Source: a virus. Taken from it: a stretch of DNA of 49,518 bases. Where the stretch lies: positions 1 to 49,518 of IMG/VR virus record IMGVR_UViG_3300033064_001904, one strand, 5' to 3'. How positions within the stretch are numbered: the first letter of the stretch is position 1; each line of letters begins with the position of its first letter. The notes under the pieces are model-generated. The model had not been told where the DNA came from. It did no database searches and saw only the letters and a list, made by a program, of their open reading frames with translations. This document shows positions 41,018 to 48,749 of this stretch, piece after piece. The position numbers and the translations under genes are program-made.

Positions 41018-41416
41018 TCATTTCTCACTCTTCCTGCTAATAAAAGCGCCTTTTGCTATGGGTGTGTATTGGAAGTCTGTCGTTCGCGCTTCTTGGTTAG
41101 CTTTGTAGTCGTCATAAGAGTCAAACTTAACTTGCTTACGGTATGCGTCATGTCTGCCTTTCCATGCTGCTCTTGGGTCTACTTCTTGTTTCGGATTAGC
41201 CAGTCCTTCGTCTATTAGTACATCAGGAGGCATCATAAACCCTGCTACGTTGATATGTCCGCATGAGAAGCGGTGCATCCACCTTATCCTGTTCTGAAAT
41301 ACTACTGCGTTCTTCTTGGTTCCACAGAATGGACACTTCATTCCTTTTAGCTTGAGCCCATGTTTGTAGTGGACGTATTTAACCAAGTGCTCCTGCGGAA
41401 AGGTCAGTACCATCAT
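41018..41416 (-). CDS. zinc-ribbon late protein
   Basis: 132 aa, overlapping the end of the terminase gene. CPFCGTKKNAVVFQNRIRW then HRFSCGHINVAGF (C-x2-C ... C-x-H) forms a likely zinc site. The C-terminal part is basic and polar. Position between TerL and portal suggests a packaging accessory, but this is inference. Confidence 0.55.
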   Translation of the reverse strand: MMVLTFPQEHLVKYVHYKHGLKLKGMKCPFCGTKKNAVVFQNRIRWMHRFSCGHINVAGFMMPPDVLIDEGLANPKQEVDPRAAWKGRHDAYRKQVKFDSYDDYKANQEARTTDFQYTPIAKGAFISRKSEK

Positions 41417-42869
41417 ACTCCTCCTCGTTATCTCTTGCGTCAATATCTTCATCTACGAACGTAAGCATGAGAGCATCGAAGTGGTCAGGAGACTTCAGCC
41501 CCTCCTTAGCCATTTCCACCTTTGGCATTAACTGTATCTTGCCTCTCACGTTTCGCTTATAGCGCGGTGTTTTAATATCCTCCCAGCCTTCATTGTCTAC
41601 AAGATCAGCACCCTTATGTAGCCATTCCTTAACTCTCCATGCCGCTTCTGCTCGTTTGTTCATAAAGATGTCCTTATCATCCGCGTCCATATCTACGTTT
41701 ACACCCATAACATCATGCCCCATTGTTGCCAGTATCTGATATGTTTCAGCACCTACACCAAATATGTCAATAGTACAGTCCTCATCTTCAATGCCTTCCT
41801 TTAATAAGATAGTAGCCACTTGTTCTGCTATCTGCATAGGAGTTGATTTCTTGTATGAAGCGTAGACCTCTGCTTTAAACTTGTCTCTCATTACGAATAC
41901 AGTCTTGTTGTTACCCATGCCTGACGGGTCCACGCCTAGTTTCTTACGTCCTATGTAATCAGCCTCAGAGATAACAGTATACGAAGGTATTAGCTGAACG
42001 TATCCCTTTTCATCTATTCCATCCTCTAAAGGGAACCTACCCACTACACGTATCCTCCATTCTGTACTGCCTTCACCATACTTTGTACGGATGAGATCAA
42101 TGTATGAACTGTCAACTATAGGAGATTCAAGAGAAGAGAACTGCAGTCGCTGCCATCTATCCTTCTCTGCCTTGTTGTTGTGAGAATCATAGAAGTATCC
42201 TAAGTTTCGTGTAGGGTTTGATATTAATAGTACGAGTGTATTCTTGTTAGTAAGCGATCCGTGTGCTGTTTTGTAAATCACCTCATCCACTCCACTAGCT
42301 TCATCTACGAATAGCCCAAGGTTATCAGCATGTAGACCAGCTAATGCCTCAGGCTTGTCCTTACGTGAAGTCCTAGCCCTAGCGTACCAAGCTGGTTCAT
42401 TCTCTACTATACGTAAGTAGTCCGATTGCCAGTTGTATAGTTTTTGTACTGGTTCTGGCATCTCTCTGAGCCATAGAGATATCTCGGACCACAAAACATC
42501 AAACAACTGATCCCCTGAAGGTGCTGTACATCCTATCTTTGAGTTCTTCCACACGAACAAGAACCATAAAACGAGCCATGCTTCTGTAGTTGACTTGCCT
42601 ATACCATGACCAGCACTAACAGTTATCCATCTTATGCCGCCCTGCATTGCGTTCTCTACTGCTCTAAGTATAAGCCATTGCTGCCACGTGACATGCTTAC
42701 CTTTAATAAAGTCTTCAAACATATCTGGGTTGTAGTCCTCAGCAGGTAAATCACTTCTAAGAAGTAATTTTAGTGGTTGGGGTGTAAGTCCCCACATGTC
42801 TTTAATGAAGGCAAGAGGAGAGAGTCTGTACTCATTGATCGTCCTTGCCATCCTGTCTAGTTGATCCAT
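41379..42869 (-). CDS. terL: terminase large subunit
   Basis: 496 aa. Packaging ATPase: deviant Walker A SAGHGIGKST (about residues 85-94), Walker B LGLFVDEAS (188-190 VDE), coupling motif LISNPT (about 215-220). RNase-H-like nuclease: GVDPSG (312-317), DIFGVGAE, and DHFDALM near the C-terminus. Full length. Start could also be ATG 42851. Overlaps the small subunit gene. Confidence 0.9.
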   Translation of the reverse strand: MDQLDRMARTINEYRLSPLAFIKDMWGLTPQPLKLLLRSDLPAEDYNPDMFEDFIKGKHVTWQQWLILRAVENAMQGGIRWITVSAGHGIGKSTTEAWLVLWFLFVWKNSKIGCTAPSGDQLFDVLWSEISLWLREMPEPVQKLYNWQSDYLRIVENEPAWYARARTSRKDKPEALAGLHADNLGLFVDEASGVDEVIYKTAHGSLTNKNTLVLLISNPTRNLGYFYDSHNNKAEKDRWQRLQFSSLESPIVDSSYIDLIRTKYGEGSTEWRIRVVGRFPLEDGIDEKGYVQLIPSYTVISEADYIGRKKLGVDPSGMGNNKTVFVMRDKFKAEVYASYKKSTPMQIAEQVATILLKEGIEDEDCTIDIFGVGAETYQILATMGHDVMGVNVDMDADDKDIFMNKRAEAAWRVKEWLHKGADLVDNEGWEDIKTPRYKRNVRGKIQLMPKVEMAKEGLKSPDHFDALMLTFVDEDIDARDNEEEYDGTDLSAGALG

Positions 42870-43359
42870 CTGCTTTGTCGAGAATATTAGTAAGCCCTAT
42901 CAATTCTAATTTCCCTTCTGTCTCAGTTTTGTCTTTCCAATCAAAGTTCTTAAGTGCAAATATATCGCCTGATCTGCCCTGTCTTTGTAATGCTTGTTCA
43001 TATTGATTCTCTACCATTAATTTTGCCTTTTTTATAGTGTCAATAAATTCATCCTTCTCTTCGTACTCAACCAATGTTTGTCTTGATGTGTCAAGTGCCA
43101 GAGCTAAGCCTGTGATACTATAACGTTCCTTAAGCTTTAACTCCCCACTCATCAATATACATCCATTAGTTGGTAGTCCGTACTTATCTATTATCTTTGA
43201 CTTACAGTTTTTACATATTTCTTTGTCTTCGTATTCTATATACTCATCATGCATCCAAACCCTTGTATCTTCATCTCTATCACATTCATTAAAATAAGCA
43301 TTTATCTTCTTTTGTAGCTCTTTCACAGTCTTGAACTTTAATGGTCGTCCTGCTGGCAT
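42832..43359 (-). CDS. terS: terminase small subunit-like protein
   Basis: 175 aa. MPAGRPLKFKTVKELQKKIN, an inserted zinc-like pair CKNCKSK with a second pair-less Cys, then YSITGLALALDTSRQTLVEY (HTH), ENQYEQALQRQGRSGDIFAL, NFDWKDKTE. This layout is that of phage DNA-packaging small subunits. The Cys-containing insertion is unusual. Start is not preceded by a C tract. Confidence 0.8.
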   Translation of the reverse strand: MPAGRPLKFKTVKELQKKINAYFNECDRDEDTRVWMHDEYIEYEDKEICKNCKSKIIDKYGLPTNGCILMSGELKLKERYSITGLALALDTSRQTLVEYEEKDEFIDTIKKAKLMVENQYEQALQRQGRSGDIFALKNFDWKDKTETEGKLELIGLTNILDKADGSTRQDGKDDQ

Positions 43360-43377
43360 GTAAACATACTATACTTA

Positions 43378-43524
43378 TTATTCTGATTGTCTACCTGATT
43401 TAGAGATAGTAACTTCAAACGTCTTGTCTTTGATTTTCCTAACAGACAGGTTTAATACTTCAGTATTAGGATACTTTTCAAACAAACGACTGAAGTACGG
43501 ATCCGGTAGTCTTATTTCATCCAT
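43378..43524 (-). CDS. small hypothetical protein
   Basis: 48 aa from ATG 43524, overlapping the upstream stop: MDEIRLPDPYFSRLFEKYPN, then a beta hairpin. Not recognised. Confidence 0.45.
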   Translation of the reverse strand: MDEIRLPDPYFSRLFEKYPNTEVLNLSVRKIKDKTFEVTISKSGRQSE

Positions 43525-43804
43525 GTTTGGGCTTGGTAAAAGGATAATGCCAATCATATAATTTAAGATCATGTTTCTTTCTCCACTTTCTATACTTCTC
43601 TTTCATTCGTGTCCTTTTGATTGAGAGCCTTGGCTTTACTTGAGAGTGGACGTGTCTCATCCCTGCTCTCCAATCTGCTCTGCTTCCATTTGATTTAGGA
43701 GTTGGGTTCTTTGAGGTATGTTTAATCTCTTTACGATATGCTGCAAGTGCTCTGCGCCATGCAGGTCTGTTTGGGTAAAAGCCTCTTTTGGGATATTGGC
43801 TCAT
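43517..43804 (-). CDS. small basic protein
   Basis: 95 aa, Arg/Lys/Trp-rich (WRRALAAYRKEIKHTSKN, RTRMKEKYRKWRKKHDLKLY). ATGA-coupled to GroEL. Probably nucleic-acid binding; not recognised. Confidence 0.5.
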   Translation of the reverse strand: MSQYPKRGFYPNRPAWRRALAAYRKEIKHTSKNPTPKSNGSRADWRAGMRHVHSQVKPRLSIKRTRMKEKYRKWRKKHDLKLYDWHYPFTKPKHG

Positions 43805-45414
43805 TTCCCTTTAAAGGTAAAAGGCTCTGATCTGTCCTCATCTATATCAGCGACAACACATTCTAGAGTTAAGAACATACTGGCTACTGATGCAGCGTTT
43901 TGTAGGGCTACACGATTTACTTTCTTTGGGTCGATTACGTTAGCTACTACTAAATCTTCTACTCTGTCAGTAGTTCCGTTATACCCTTGGTATCTTTCAT
44001 CTTTGAGAACTTCTTTGAGAGTTCTTTTGGGTGCTCCGCAGTTCTGAATAATTTGTTGTGAGGGAGAGATGAGAGCTTTCTTCACTATATCAATACCGGT
44101 TTGTTCGTCCTTGTCTTCTGCTTTTAGGGTAGAGTTTTGAATTGCCCTTAAGTAAGCAACTCCTGAGCCGGGGACTATTCCTTCTTCCCATGCTGACTTG
44201 GTCGCCCCGATAGCGTCCTCTACTCTGTGGTGTCTTTCGGTACGCTCAATTTCGGTAGCTGCGCCGACCTTTATAACTCCAACTCCTCCGCTAAGCCTTG
44301 CGATTCTCTTGTTGATGTAATCAATATCAAATGCCTTATCCTTAGGTAAATCTTTAACGTCTGCTTTCATCTTGTCTATTCTTTTTTGGACTTCAGTTTG
44401 TTCTCCACCACCGTTTACGATGATTGTACTGTCCTTACTTACTATAACTCTACGGGCGTAGCCTAAGTGTTCTGGTTTTAGATCCTCTATGTTCTTGCCA
44501 TGTTCTTTTATAAACGCTGTCGCGGAAGTGTAAGCTGCTATGTCCTCTAGGACTGCCTGACGGTACAAATCGTACAGTGGTGCTCTTATTACGGCTGCTT
44601 CAAGTTTAGATTGTGCTACGTTCGATATGAAGGAGGCTAACGCTCCTCCGTCCATTGTTTCACAAATAACTACTATCTTTCTTACTCCCTTCTTTGACAG
44701 TTCTTCTAGGAGTTTAAGTACCTGTTCAAATCTCATTATCTTGTTATCGGTTACTATGATCGGTACGTCTTCTAATATACATGTGGCATTCTTGTAATCG
44801 TTAATACATATCGGGAAAAGGTCTCCATATCCTGAATCAAATAACATCCCGTCAGTGTACTCCTTAGTTATGCCTACTTCTGACTGTGGTTCTACGGTTA
44901 CTATTCCGTCCTCTCCAACCTCTGTCATTACTTCAGAGACTATTTTTCCTATCTCTTCGTCTTGAGAGGATATCGTTGCAATGGCTTTAAGCTGAGAGTT
45001 GTCTACCGATATGGAGAATTCTTCCAGAAAATTACAGACTTCTTCTACTGCTTTGTCTATGCCACGTTTCATTAAAATCGCATTAGCACCTTTTCTCATA
45101 TACTTCATACCCTGTTCCATTATTGCGTAAGCTAAGATTGTAGCAGTTGTCGTACCATCTCCTGTTGATTCGTTAGTCTTATTGGCTGCTTCTCGGACAA
45201 GCTGAGCACCGGAGTCTTCAATTGTATCTTCCAGGTGGATTTCGTTTGCTGTGGTAACACCGTCCTTTGTTACTAGATTTCCTTCTCTCTTTCGGATTAA
45301 GACGTTTCTTCCGTTAGAACCCATAGTTACACGAACTGCCTTGGCTAGTTTTTCTGCTCCAGCTAGTATTTTTTCACGGGCATCAGTGGAGTAGAATATC
45401 TTTTTAGGAATCAT
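43801..45414 (-). CDS. GroEL-like chaperonin
   Basis: 537 aa, full-length group I chaperonin. ATG 45414 chosen because it lies just after a C5 tract (ATTCCCCCACTTAAT). Key residues are present: TKDGV (Asp equivalent to D52), GDGTTTAT at 85-92 (D87 equivalent), RRVIVSKDSTIIVNG, RIARLSGGVGVIKVGAATEI, and RVEDAIGATK (D398 equivalent). It lacks the C-terminal GGM repeat of cellular GroEL. Divergent from bacterial GroEL by eye. Probably folds capsid or fibre proteins with the GroES-like protein. Confidence 0.9.
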   Translation of the reverse strand: MIPKKIFYSTDAREKILAGAEKLAKAVRVTMGSNGRNVLIRKREGNLVTKDGVTTANEIHLEDTIEDSGAQLVREAANKTNESTGDGTTTATILAYAIMEQGMKYMRKGANAILMKRGIDKAVEEVCNFLEEFSISVDNSQLKAIATISSQDEEIGKIVSEVMTEVGEDGIVTVEPQSEVGITKEYTDGMLFDSGYGDLFPICINDYKNATCILEDVPIIVTDNKIMRFEQVLKLLEELSKKGVRKIVVICETMDGGALASFISNVAQSKLEAAVIRAPLYDLYRQAVLEDIAAYTSATAFIKEHGKNIEDLKPEHLGYARRVIVSKDSTIIVNGGGEQTEVQKRIDKMKADVKDLPKDKAFDIDYINKRIARLSGGVGVIKVGAATEIERTERHHRVEDAIGATKSAWEEGIVPGSGVAYLRAIQNSTLKAEDKDEQTGIDIVKKALISPSQQIIQNCGAPKRTLKEVLKDERYQGYNGTTDRVEDLVVANVIDPKKVNRVALQNAASVASMFLTLECVVADIDEDRSEPFTFKGK

Positions 45415-45415
45415 A

Positions 45416-45949
45416 TTAAGTGGGGGAATTGTAGCCTTCATCCTTCATTATCTGAGTAAAGGACTTATCTCCGATTAAAATATCGCCCAAGAATCTTCCG
45501 TATTTCCCTTGTTTATCCTTGTACGTCTTAAGTGTAACAATCTTATCAATAGGTAGCAACTCTTTTGCTCGCTCCATGGCTTGTTTTCCTTCCTCTACGT
45601 CCTTGTTTGTGTAGCCTTTTATCTTACGGATTTCTTTGGTGTTTAGGTCTTTAATTCTAATTATCTGAGTTATGTAGATGTTGAATCCAACTGAAATCTC
45701 CAGCTCCGCAGTATCGCCATCTAAGATTCTTATTACTTTAGCTTTATAGGTGTACAAACAATCCTTCTCATCCCATAACTTATCCAGTCCTTTGCTTAGG
45801 TCTTCTACAGGGATTTTGGTTTTGTCTACATATTTGTCTACATTTTCTGGACGGTATTTTGCTAACTCTTCATCCCATTGCTTTTTCCACATACGTTCTT
45901 CTATAAAGTATTGTCTAATCATTTGGATGTATCCCCAGGGTGATTTCAT
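45416..45949 (-). CDS. thermonuclease (SNase)-like protein
   Basis: 177 aa. Helical N-terminus (~60 residues) then an SNase OB fold: YKAKVIRILDGDTAELEISV, IIRIKDLNTKEIR, IVTLKTYKDKQGKYGRFLGD, SFTQIMKDEGYN. DGD and the GRFLGD Arg are in place. The usual R-x-R-G-I-x-T-P-E segment reads RIKDLNTKEIR, so the catalytic Arg/Glu pair needs checking. May degrade host DNA or take part in virion DNA processing. Adjacent to GroEL. Confidence 0.75.
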   Translation of the reverse strand: MKSPWGYIQMIRQYFIEERMWKKQWDEELAKYRPENVDKYVDKTKIPVEDLSKGLDKLWDEKDCLYTYKAKVIRILDGDTAELEISVGFNIYITQIIRIKDLNTKEIRKIKGYTNKDVEEGKQAMERAKELLPIDKIVTLKTYKDKQGKYGRFLGDILIGDKSFTQIMKDEGYNSPT

Positions 45950-46020
45950 TCTTTAGGAAGGAAGTGGAATCCTGTTGCAGGTTTTCCTTGTTCTTTGACA
46001 GTAGAAGATTTCTTTGCCAT
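45946..46020 (-). CDS. possible 24-aa microprotein
   Basis: MAKKSSTVKEQGKPATGFHF and onward, ATGA-coupled to the nuclease gene. No C tract upstream. Accepted only because this strand is otherwise gap-free. Confidence 0.3.
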   Translation of the reverse strand: MAKKSSTVKEQGKPATGFHFLPKE

Positions 46021-46023
46021 ATC

Positions 46024-46125
46024 TTAATTGTACCAATCTCTGCAAAACTGACAATTGACTTTCCCTACAGGAAGTATTGTAACATTAGTATCCTTGCGCT
46101 TGGCTTTATCTAGAATCTCCCACAT
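46024..46125 (-). CDS. possible 33-aa microprotein with CxxC
   Basis: MWEILDKAKRKDTNVTILPV then CQFCRDW. Overlaps the end of the 46106 gene in another frame, as many neighbouring genes do. The CxxC pair gives slight support. Confidence 0.4.
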   Translation of the reverse strand: MWEILDKAKRKDTNVTILPVGKVNCQFCRDWYN

Positions 46126-46354
46126 TCTGAGTTCCGCCTGCTTGTGGTGCCTGTTGCACGCTTTGAGGGTTACTTGCATTCTGTAGGAATTGAATAACAG
46201 CAGAAAGGTTCTGTTCCATTTCTAACATGCGCTCTTCTTGACTTATAGATATCTCGGTACTCTTAATGTCAGATGTATCACCGACAAGAATCACAGTTGC
46301 TCCTGTGCTGTACATAGCAAGAATTATACAAATGGTTATGAGAACCTTATTCAT
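46106..46354 (-). CDS. small membrane or exported protein
   Basis: 82 aa. TM/signal segment (VLITICIILAMYSTGATVIL), then a coiled-coil-like part (SQEERMLEMEQNLSAVIQFL) and a Gln/Pro-rich end. Function unknown. Confidence 0.5.
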   Translation of the reverse strand: MNKVLITICIILAMYSTGATVILVGDTSDIKSTEISISQEERMLEMEQNLSAVIQFLQNASNPQSVQQAPQAGGTQNVGDSR

Positions 46355-46532
46355 TGTCCCTATTGTAGTTTGAATCTCTTATCATGGAAACAAGTTCTCT
46401 TGCTAACGCATGTGTTATGTGTCCTATTTGGTTTAGGTGAAATACCAAATTAAAATACTGATTTTGCTGTTCGACTGGAGCCCGGATCAAGGACTCTGCT
46501 TTTAACCTTAGATGTTCAGGTGTAAGTTCCAT
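46347..46532 (-). CDS. small helical protein
   Basis: 61 aa, MELTPEHLRLKAESLIRAPV, helical. ATG 46532 (a GTG lies one codon upstream). Its end overlaps the next start. Function unknown. Confidence 0.5.
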   Translation of the reverse strand: MELTPEHLRLKAESLIRAPVEQQNQYFNLVFHLNQIGHITHALARELVSMIRDSNYNRDNE

Positions 46533-46624
46533 CACTTGTAAAAACGATAGAAAAACGCAATAGTTACACTATGTATACCCCCAAGAACCTGCGTGAGCAA
46601 GTCTATAGGACTCACCACCTAAGT

Positions 46625-46918
46625 TTATCCTATTTGATAAAGCTCAAACCCTTCAGCCACAGGCATTGACGGGGTAACGGGAGGAGTTTCTACGGCCTTC
46701 TTGACATCGTATTCATGTTCATGTCCCGAGTAAGGGACCTCAACACCAACACCAACGGTATCCTTGCCCCTTGGTTCAAAAATACTTTGCACATGTTCTA
46801 AAGCATCGCCAGCCGTGGCATGTCTAACAAAAAAATGTTCGAGGCGATCTTCTGTTTCATTGCCTCCATTGAAACGATTGTTGAATTTATACTTAACTCT
46901 GACGTAATAAGAATTCAT
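46625..46918 (-). CDS. small hypothetical protein, first late gene
   Basis: 97 aa from ATG 46918: MNSYYVRVKYKFNNRFNGGN, a beta/alpha domain (EHFFVRHATAGDALEHVQSI) and a Pro/Glu-rich end. First gene behind the minus-strand promoter at 46963-46990. Confidence 0.55.
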   Translation of the reverse strand: MNSYYVRVKYKFNNRFNGGNETEDRLEHFFVRHATAGDALEHVQSIFEPRGKDTVGVGVEVPYSGHEHEYDVKKAVETPPVTPSMPVAEGFELYQIG

Positions 46919-46962
46919 AGTAATAAGTGGTAAATAATAAATAGTAGGTGGTGAGTATTTAA

Positions 46963-46990
46963 AGTATACCCTCAAAACAGGAATGTGCAA
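46963..46990 (-). promoter_or_regulatory. late-operon promoter candidate
   Basis: On the minus strand TTGCAC (46990-46985), 16-bp spacer, TATACT (46968-46963). Predicted start about 46956, 38 nt upstream of the first late gene. Confidence 0.6.
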
Positions 46991-47322
46991 TGGTTAAGCG
47001 TAGACGCCCTCAAACACTCACGTTAAGCAAGTGTGGAGGGCAAAGACCGGAAGGCGCATTCCACTGGCAAGGTTTGACTTGCAGGGCCAGCCTAACCAAT
47101 ACACGATTGCCCCGTGTACTCGTGGAGCTAGCCAATCAGGGTCGAAATTATAGCGGCTCACTGTCCGCCACAGTGAAAGAGCCGAACTTAGTATACCACA
47201 AACTAAAGGGGGAACCGAAGCTCCCCCTAGTCTCTCTGCCTTTCTTTTTCCCTTCTGTTGGGAGTTGAGCGTATAGCTCATCAGAGAGGTTTATATTATA
47301 TTCTCTTGGTGTGGGTTGTCTA
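46991..47322. other. GC-richer structured non-coding control region
   Basis: About 330 bp without a convincing gene. The open frames on both strands here have no recognisable protein features. Multiple hairpins: GCAAG-N6-CTTGC near 47069, ACACG-N7-CGTGT (about 47101-47117), CGGCTC ... GAGCCG (47154-47159 with 47179-47184) with an inner ACTG/CAGT, and AGGGGGA ... TCCCCCT (47207-47213 with 47222-47228). The last is followed by a pyrimidine run on the plus strand and by TTTAGTTTG on the minus strand. Could be a small RNA, a bidirectional terminator or the replication origin. Confidence 0.55.
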
Positions 47323-47350
47323 TTGCTTTTTAAAATAGGGGTGGTAGAAT
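47323..47350 (+). promoter_or_regulatory. candidate early promoter before the replication gene
   Basis: TTGCTT (47323-47328), 16-bp spacer, TAGAAT (47345-47350). Predicted start about 47357, immediately before the pseudoknot leader at 47360. Confidence 0.45.
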
Positions 47351-47359
47351 AGTTGGTGA

Positions 47360-47445
47360 TGCAGGTAGTCCACTTATCTATTTACGGCTTTTCCCCTCTC
47401 GGCAGGACAAATGGGTTACCTGCAAGTTTCTCGAATCCTGCCGAG
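47360..47445 (+). ncRNA. predicted H-type pseudoknot leader RNA
   Basis: Stem A pairs 47360-47372 with 47412-47424 (TGCAGGTAGTCCA with TGGGTTACCTGCA; 13 pairs, two of them G-U). Stem B pairs 47398-47407 with 47436-47445 (CTCGGCAGGA with TCCTGCCGAG; 10 Watson-Crick pairs). The 5' arm of B lies in the loop of A and its 3' arm lies outside, so the stems interleave as a pseudoknot or act as alternatives. It ends 29 nt before the replication gene start. No known riboswitch class is recognised. Confidence 0.6.
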
Positions 47446-47474
47446 TGTGGAGGAGCTGTTTTTCAACTTATTCA

Positions 47475-48275
47475 ATGAAAGAAAACTCTCTCTGGTTTCG
47501 GCATGATGCTAATGCAGGTATGGATGCTAGGATTTTAAGGCTCAGAAGTAAGCATGGATTGGAAGGTGTAGGTATGTATTGGCTTCTCATAGAAGCCTTA
47601 TATCAAAACGAGGGTTACTTACCACAAGATGTAATTGAGTCTCTATTTAATGGTGTAGCAAATGCTAAGCAAATGCTAGACACTTGCTTAAGTGTTGGTT
47701 TAGTTTTGCTAGAAGAAGAAAACATTTACTCACAAAGATTGCTAGATGAAATACAACGAAGATCACACATAATTGAAAAACTAAAAGAAGCAGGTCGCAA
47801 AGGGGGGCTAGTGAAAGCCAAAAACAAGACTGTAGCAAATGCTAAGCAAAATCCTAGCAAACACCTAGCGAGTAGAGTAGAGGAGAGTAGAGTAGATAAG
47901 AGTAGAGAAGAAGTACTTATTCGACAAGAAACGAAGGACTTACACGAATGGATCAATACAAGATGTGGAGAGTTAAACCTAGAAAACAAAGTTAAGATGA
48001 AGACACTAGACGAATATGTGAATAAGTATCTCGGGAAGGTTAAATTGAGGATTAAGTTGGACTCCTACCTAATATGGATGTTTGATAACAACAAGAGGGT
48101 TCTCAAGTCTGCTTCTGTTGGGAATTGTTTTGAGCGAGAATTGTCCCACCAGAAAAAACAAATTTTAAAGAAGCAACAAGAATTCCACGATACAAAGGTT
48201 AATCAGCCACCACCACAAGATTTTAAAATCGACCCTAAGTTAAAAGCTCAACTTACTTCCTCCTCCAAATTATGA
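47475..48275 (+). CDS. DUF4373/Lin1244-type replication protein
   Basis: 266 aa. N-terminal domain MKENSLWFRHDANAGMDARI, LRSKHGLEGVGMYWLLIEAL (about residues 5-90) is the Lin1244/Lin1753-like (DUF4373) domain. It is found in phage replication-initiation or DnaD-like proteins. A basic linker and a helical C-terminal half follow. I prefer ATG 47475; an upstream in-frame GTG at 47445 would run into the pseudoknot stem. It is the only replication-associated gene seen and probably recruits host replisome parts. Confidence 0.75.
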   Translation: MKENSLWFRHDANAGMDARILRLRSKHGLEGVGMYWLLIEALYQNEGYLPQDVIESLFNGVANAKQMLDTCLSVGLVLLEEENIYSQRLLDEIQRRSHIIEKLKEAGRKGGLVKAKNKTVANAKQNPSKHLASRVEESRVDKSREEVLIRQETKDLHEWINTRCGELNLENKVKMKTLDEYVNKYLGKVKLRIKLDSYLIWMFDNNKRVLKSASVGNCFERELSHQKKQILKKQQEFHDTKVNQPPPQDFKIDPKLKAQLTSSSKL

Positions 48276-48427
48276 GTTGTGATCATTGCTATTGTGAATT
48301 TTCCGAAAATGAAATGTGCTGCTGTATGTGTGGATTGTGTAAACTACTTCCTGCCGTAGAGAGACAAGAACACATTGATGATTCTGGTTTTGAAAAGGCT
48401 TCTGATATTTTCTCCTCATCTAAATGA
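48272..48427 (+). CDS. Cys-rich microprotein
   Basis: 51 aa, MSCDHCYCEFSENEMCCCMC then GLCKLL. Nine Cys in the first 25 residues indicate a zinc cluster. ATGA-coupled to the replication gene. Function unknown. Confidence 0.6.
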   Translation: MSCDHCYCEFSENEMCCCMCGLCKLLPAVERQEHIDDSGFEKASDIFSSSK

Positions 48428-48489
48428 ATATAGAGAGTCCCGCGCAGTTTGTTACTCGCTGTAAGTATTATTCAAGTAATGTCAATTGA
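48424..48489 (+). CDS. possible 21-aa microprotein
   Basis: MNIESPAQFVTRCKYYSSNV and one further residue; ATGA overlap with the preceding gene, ends just before the operator. Weak call. Confidence 0.25.
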   Translation: MNIESPAQFVTRCKYYSSNVN

Positions 48490-48493
48490 ATCC

Positions 48494-48534
48494 TGTCAAT
48501 GACTATTGACAAGGTATTCCCCTTCCTATATACT
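48494..48534 (+). promoter_or_regulatory. promoter with overlapping palindromic operator
   Basis: TTGACA (48506-48511), 17-bp spacer, TATACT (48529-48534). The -35 box is the right arm of the inverted repeat TGTCAAT-GACT-ATTGACA (48494-48511). The nearly identical palindrome at 7697-7714 suggests a common regulator. Confidence 0.75.
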
Positions 48535-48569
48535 AGAGACAGTTCCTTCCTAATTCCTTCCCACCTAAT

Positions 48570-48749
48570 ATGACCAAAGCCAAAACATCATCGACCCCTT
48601 GGGATGATGCTCGCCTCATTGCTGCTGCACCTGAGCTTTTGATAGAACTTGAAGCAGCTTATGAACTTGTAAGAGATCGTAGTGATATTCTTGATGAAGA
48701 TGAAGTAGAACGAATTGAAAAGCTAATCTCCAAGGCTAAAGGAAAATAA
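48570..48749 (+). CDS. small conserved phage protein (RLIAAAPELL motif)
   Basis: 59 aa, PWDDARLIAAAPELLIELEA then an acidic helix with EVERIEKLISKAKGK. The (A)RLIAAAPELL motif is very common at the start of a small helical phage protein of unknown role. First gene of the 48506 promoter. Start preceded by TTCCCACCTAAT. Confidence 0.65.
   Translation: MTKAKTSSTPWDDARLIAAAPELLIELEAAYELVRDRSDILDEDEVERIEKLISKAKGK

Noticed and set aside
46990-47281. Open frames of about 90 codons on both strands in the control region
   Set aside because: Composition is atypical, no C tract or coupling at the starts, no motif, and they overlap several hairpins; better explained as non-coding.
47397-47445. tRNA-like 3' end (TCGAATCC followed by a stem)
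   Set aside because: The stem-to-stem distance is only 49 nt, with no D arm or anticodon arm; the bases fit the pseudoknot better.
47360-47445. HDV-like ribozyme
   Set aside because: The interleaved stem order is similar, but stem A is 13 bp instead of about 7 and only 4 nt lie between stem B and the 3' arm of stem A, leaving no P3; no catalytic core can be drawn.
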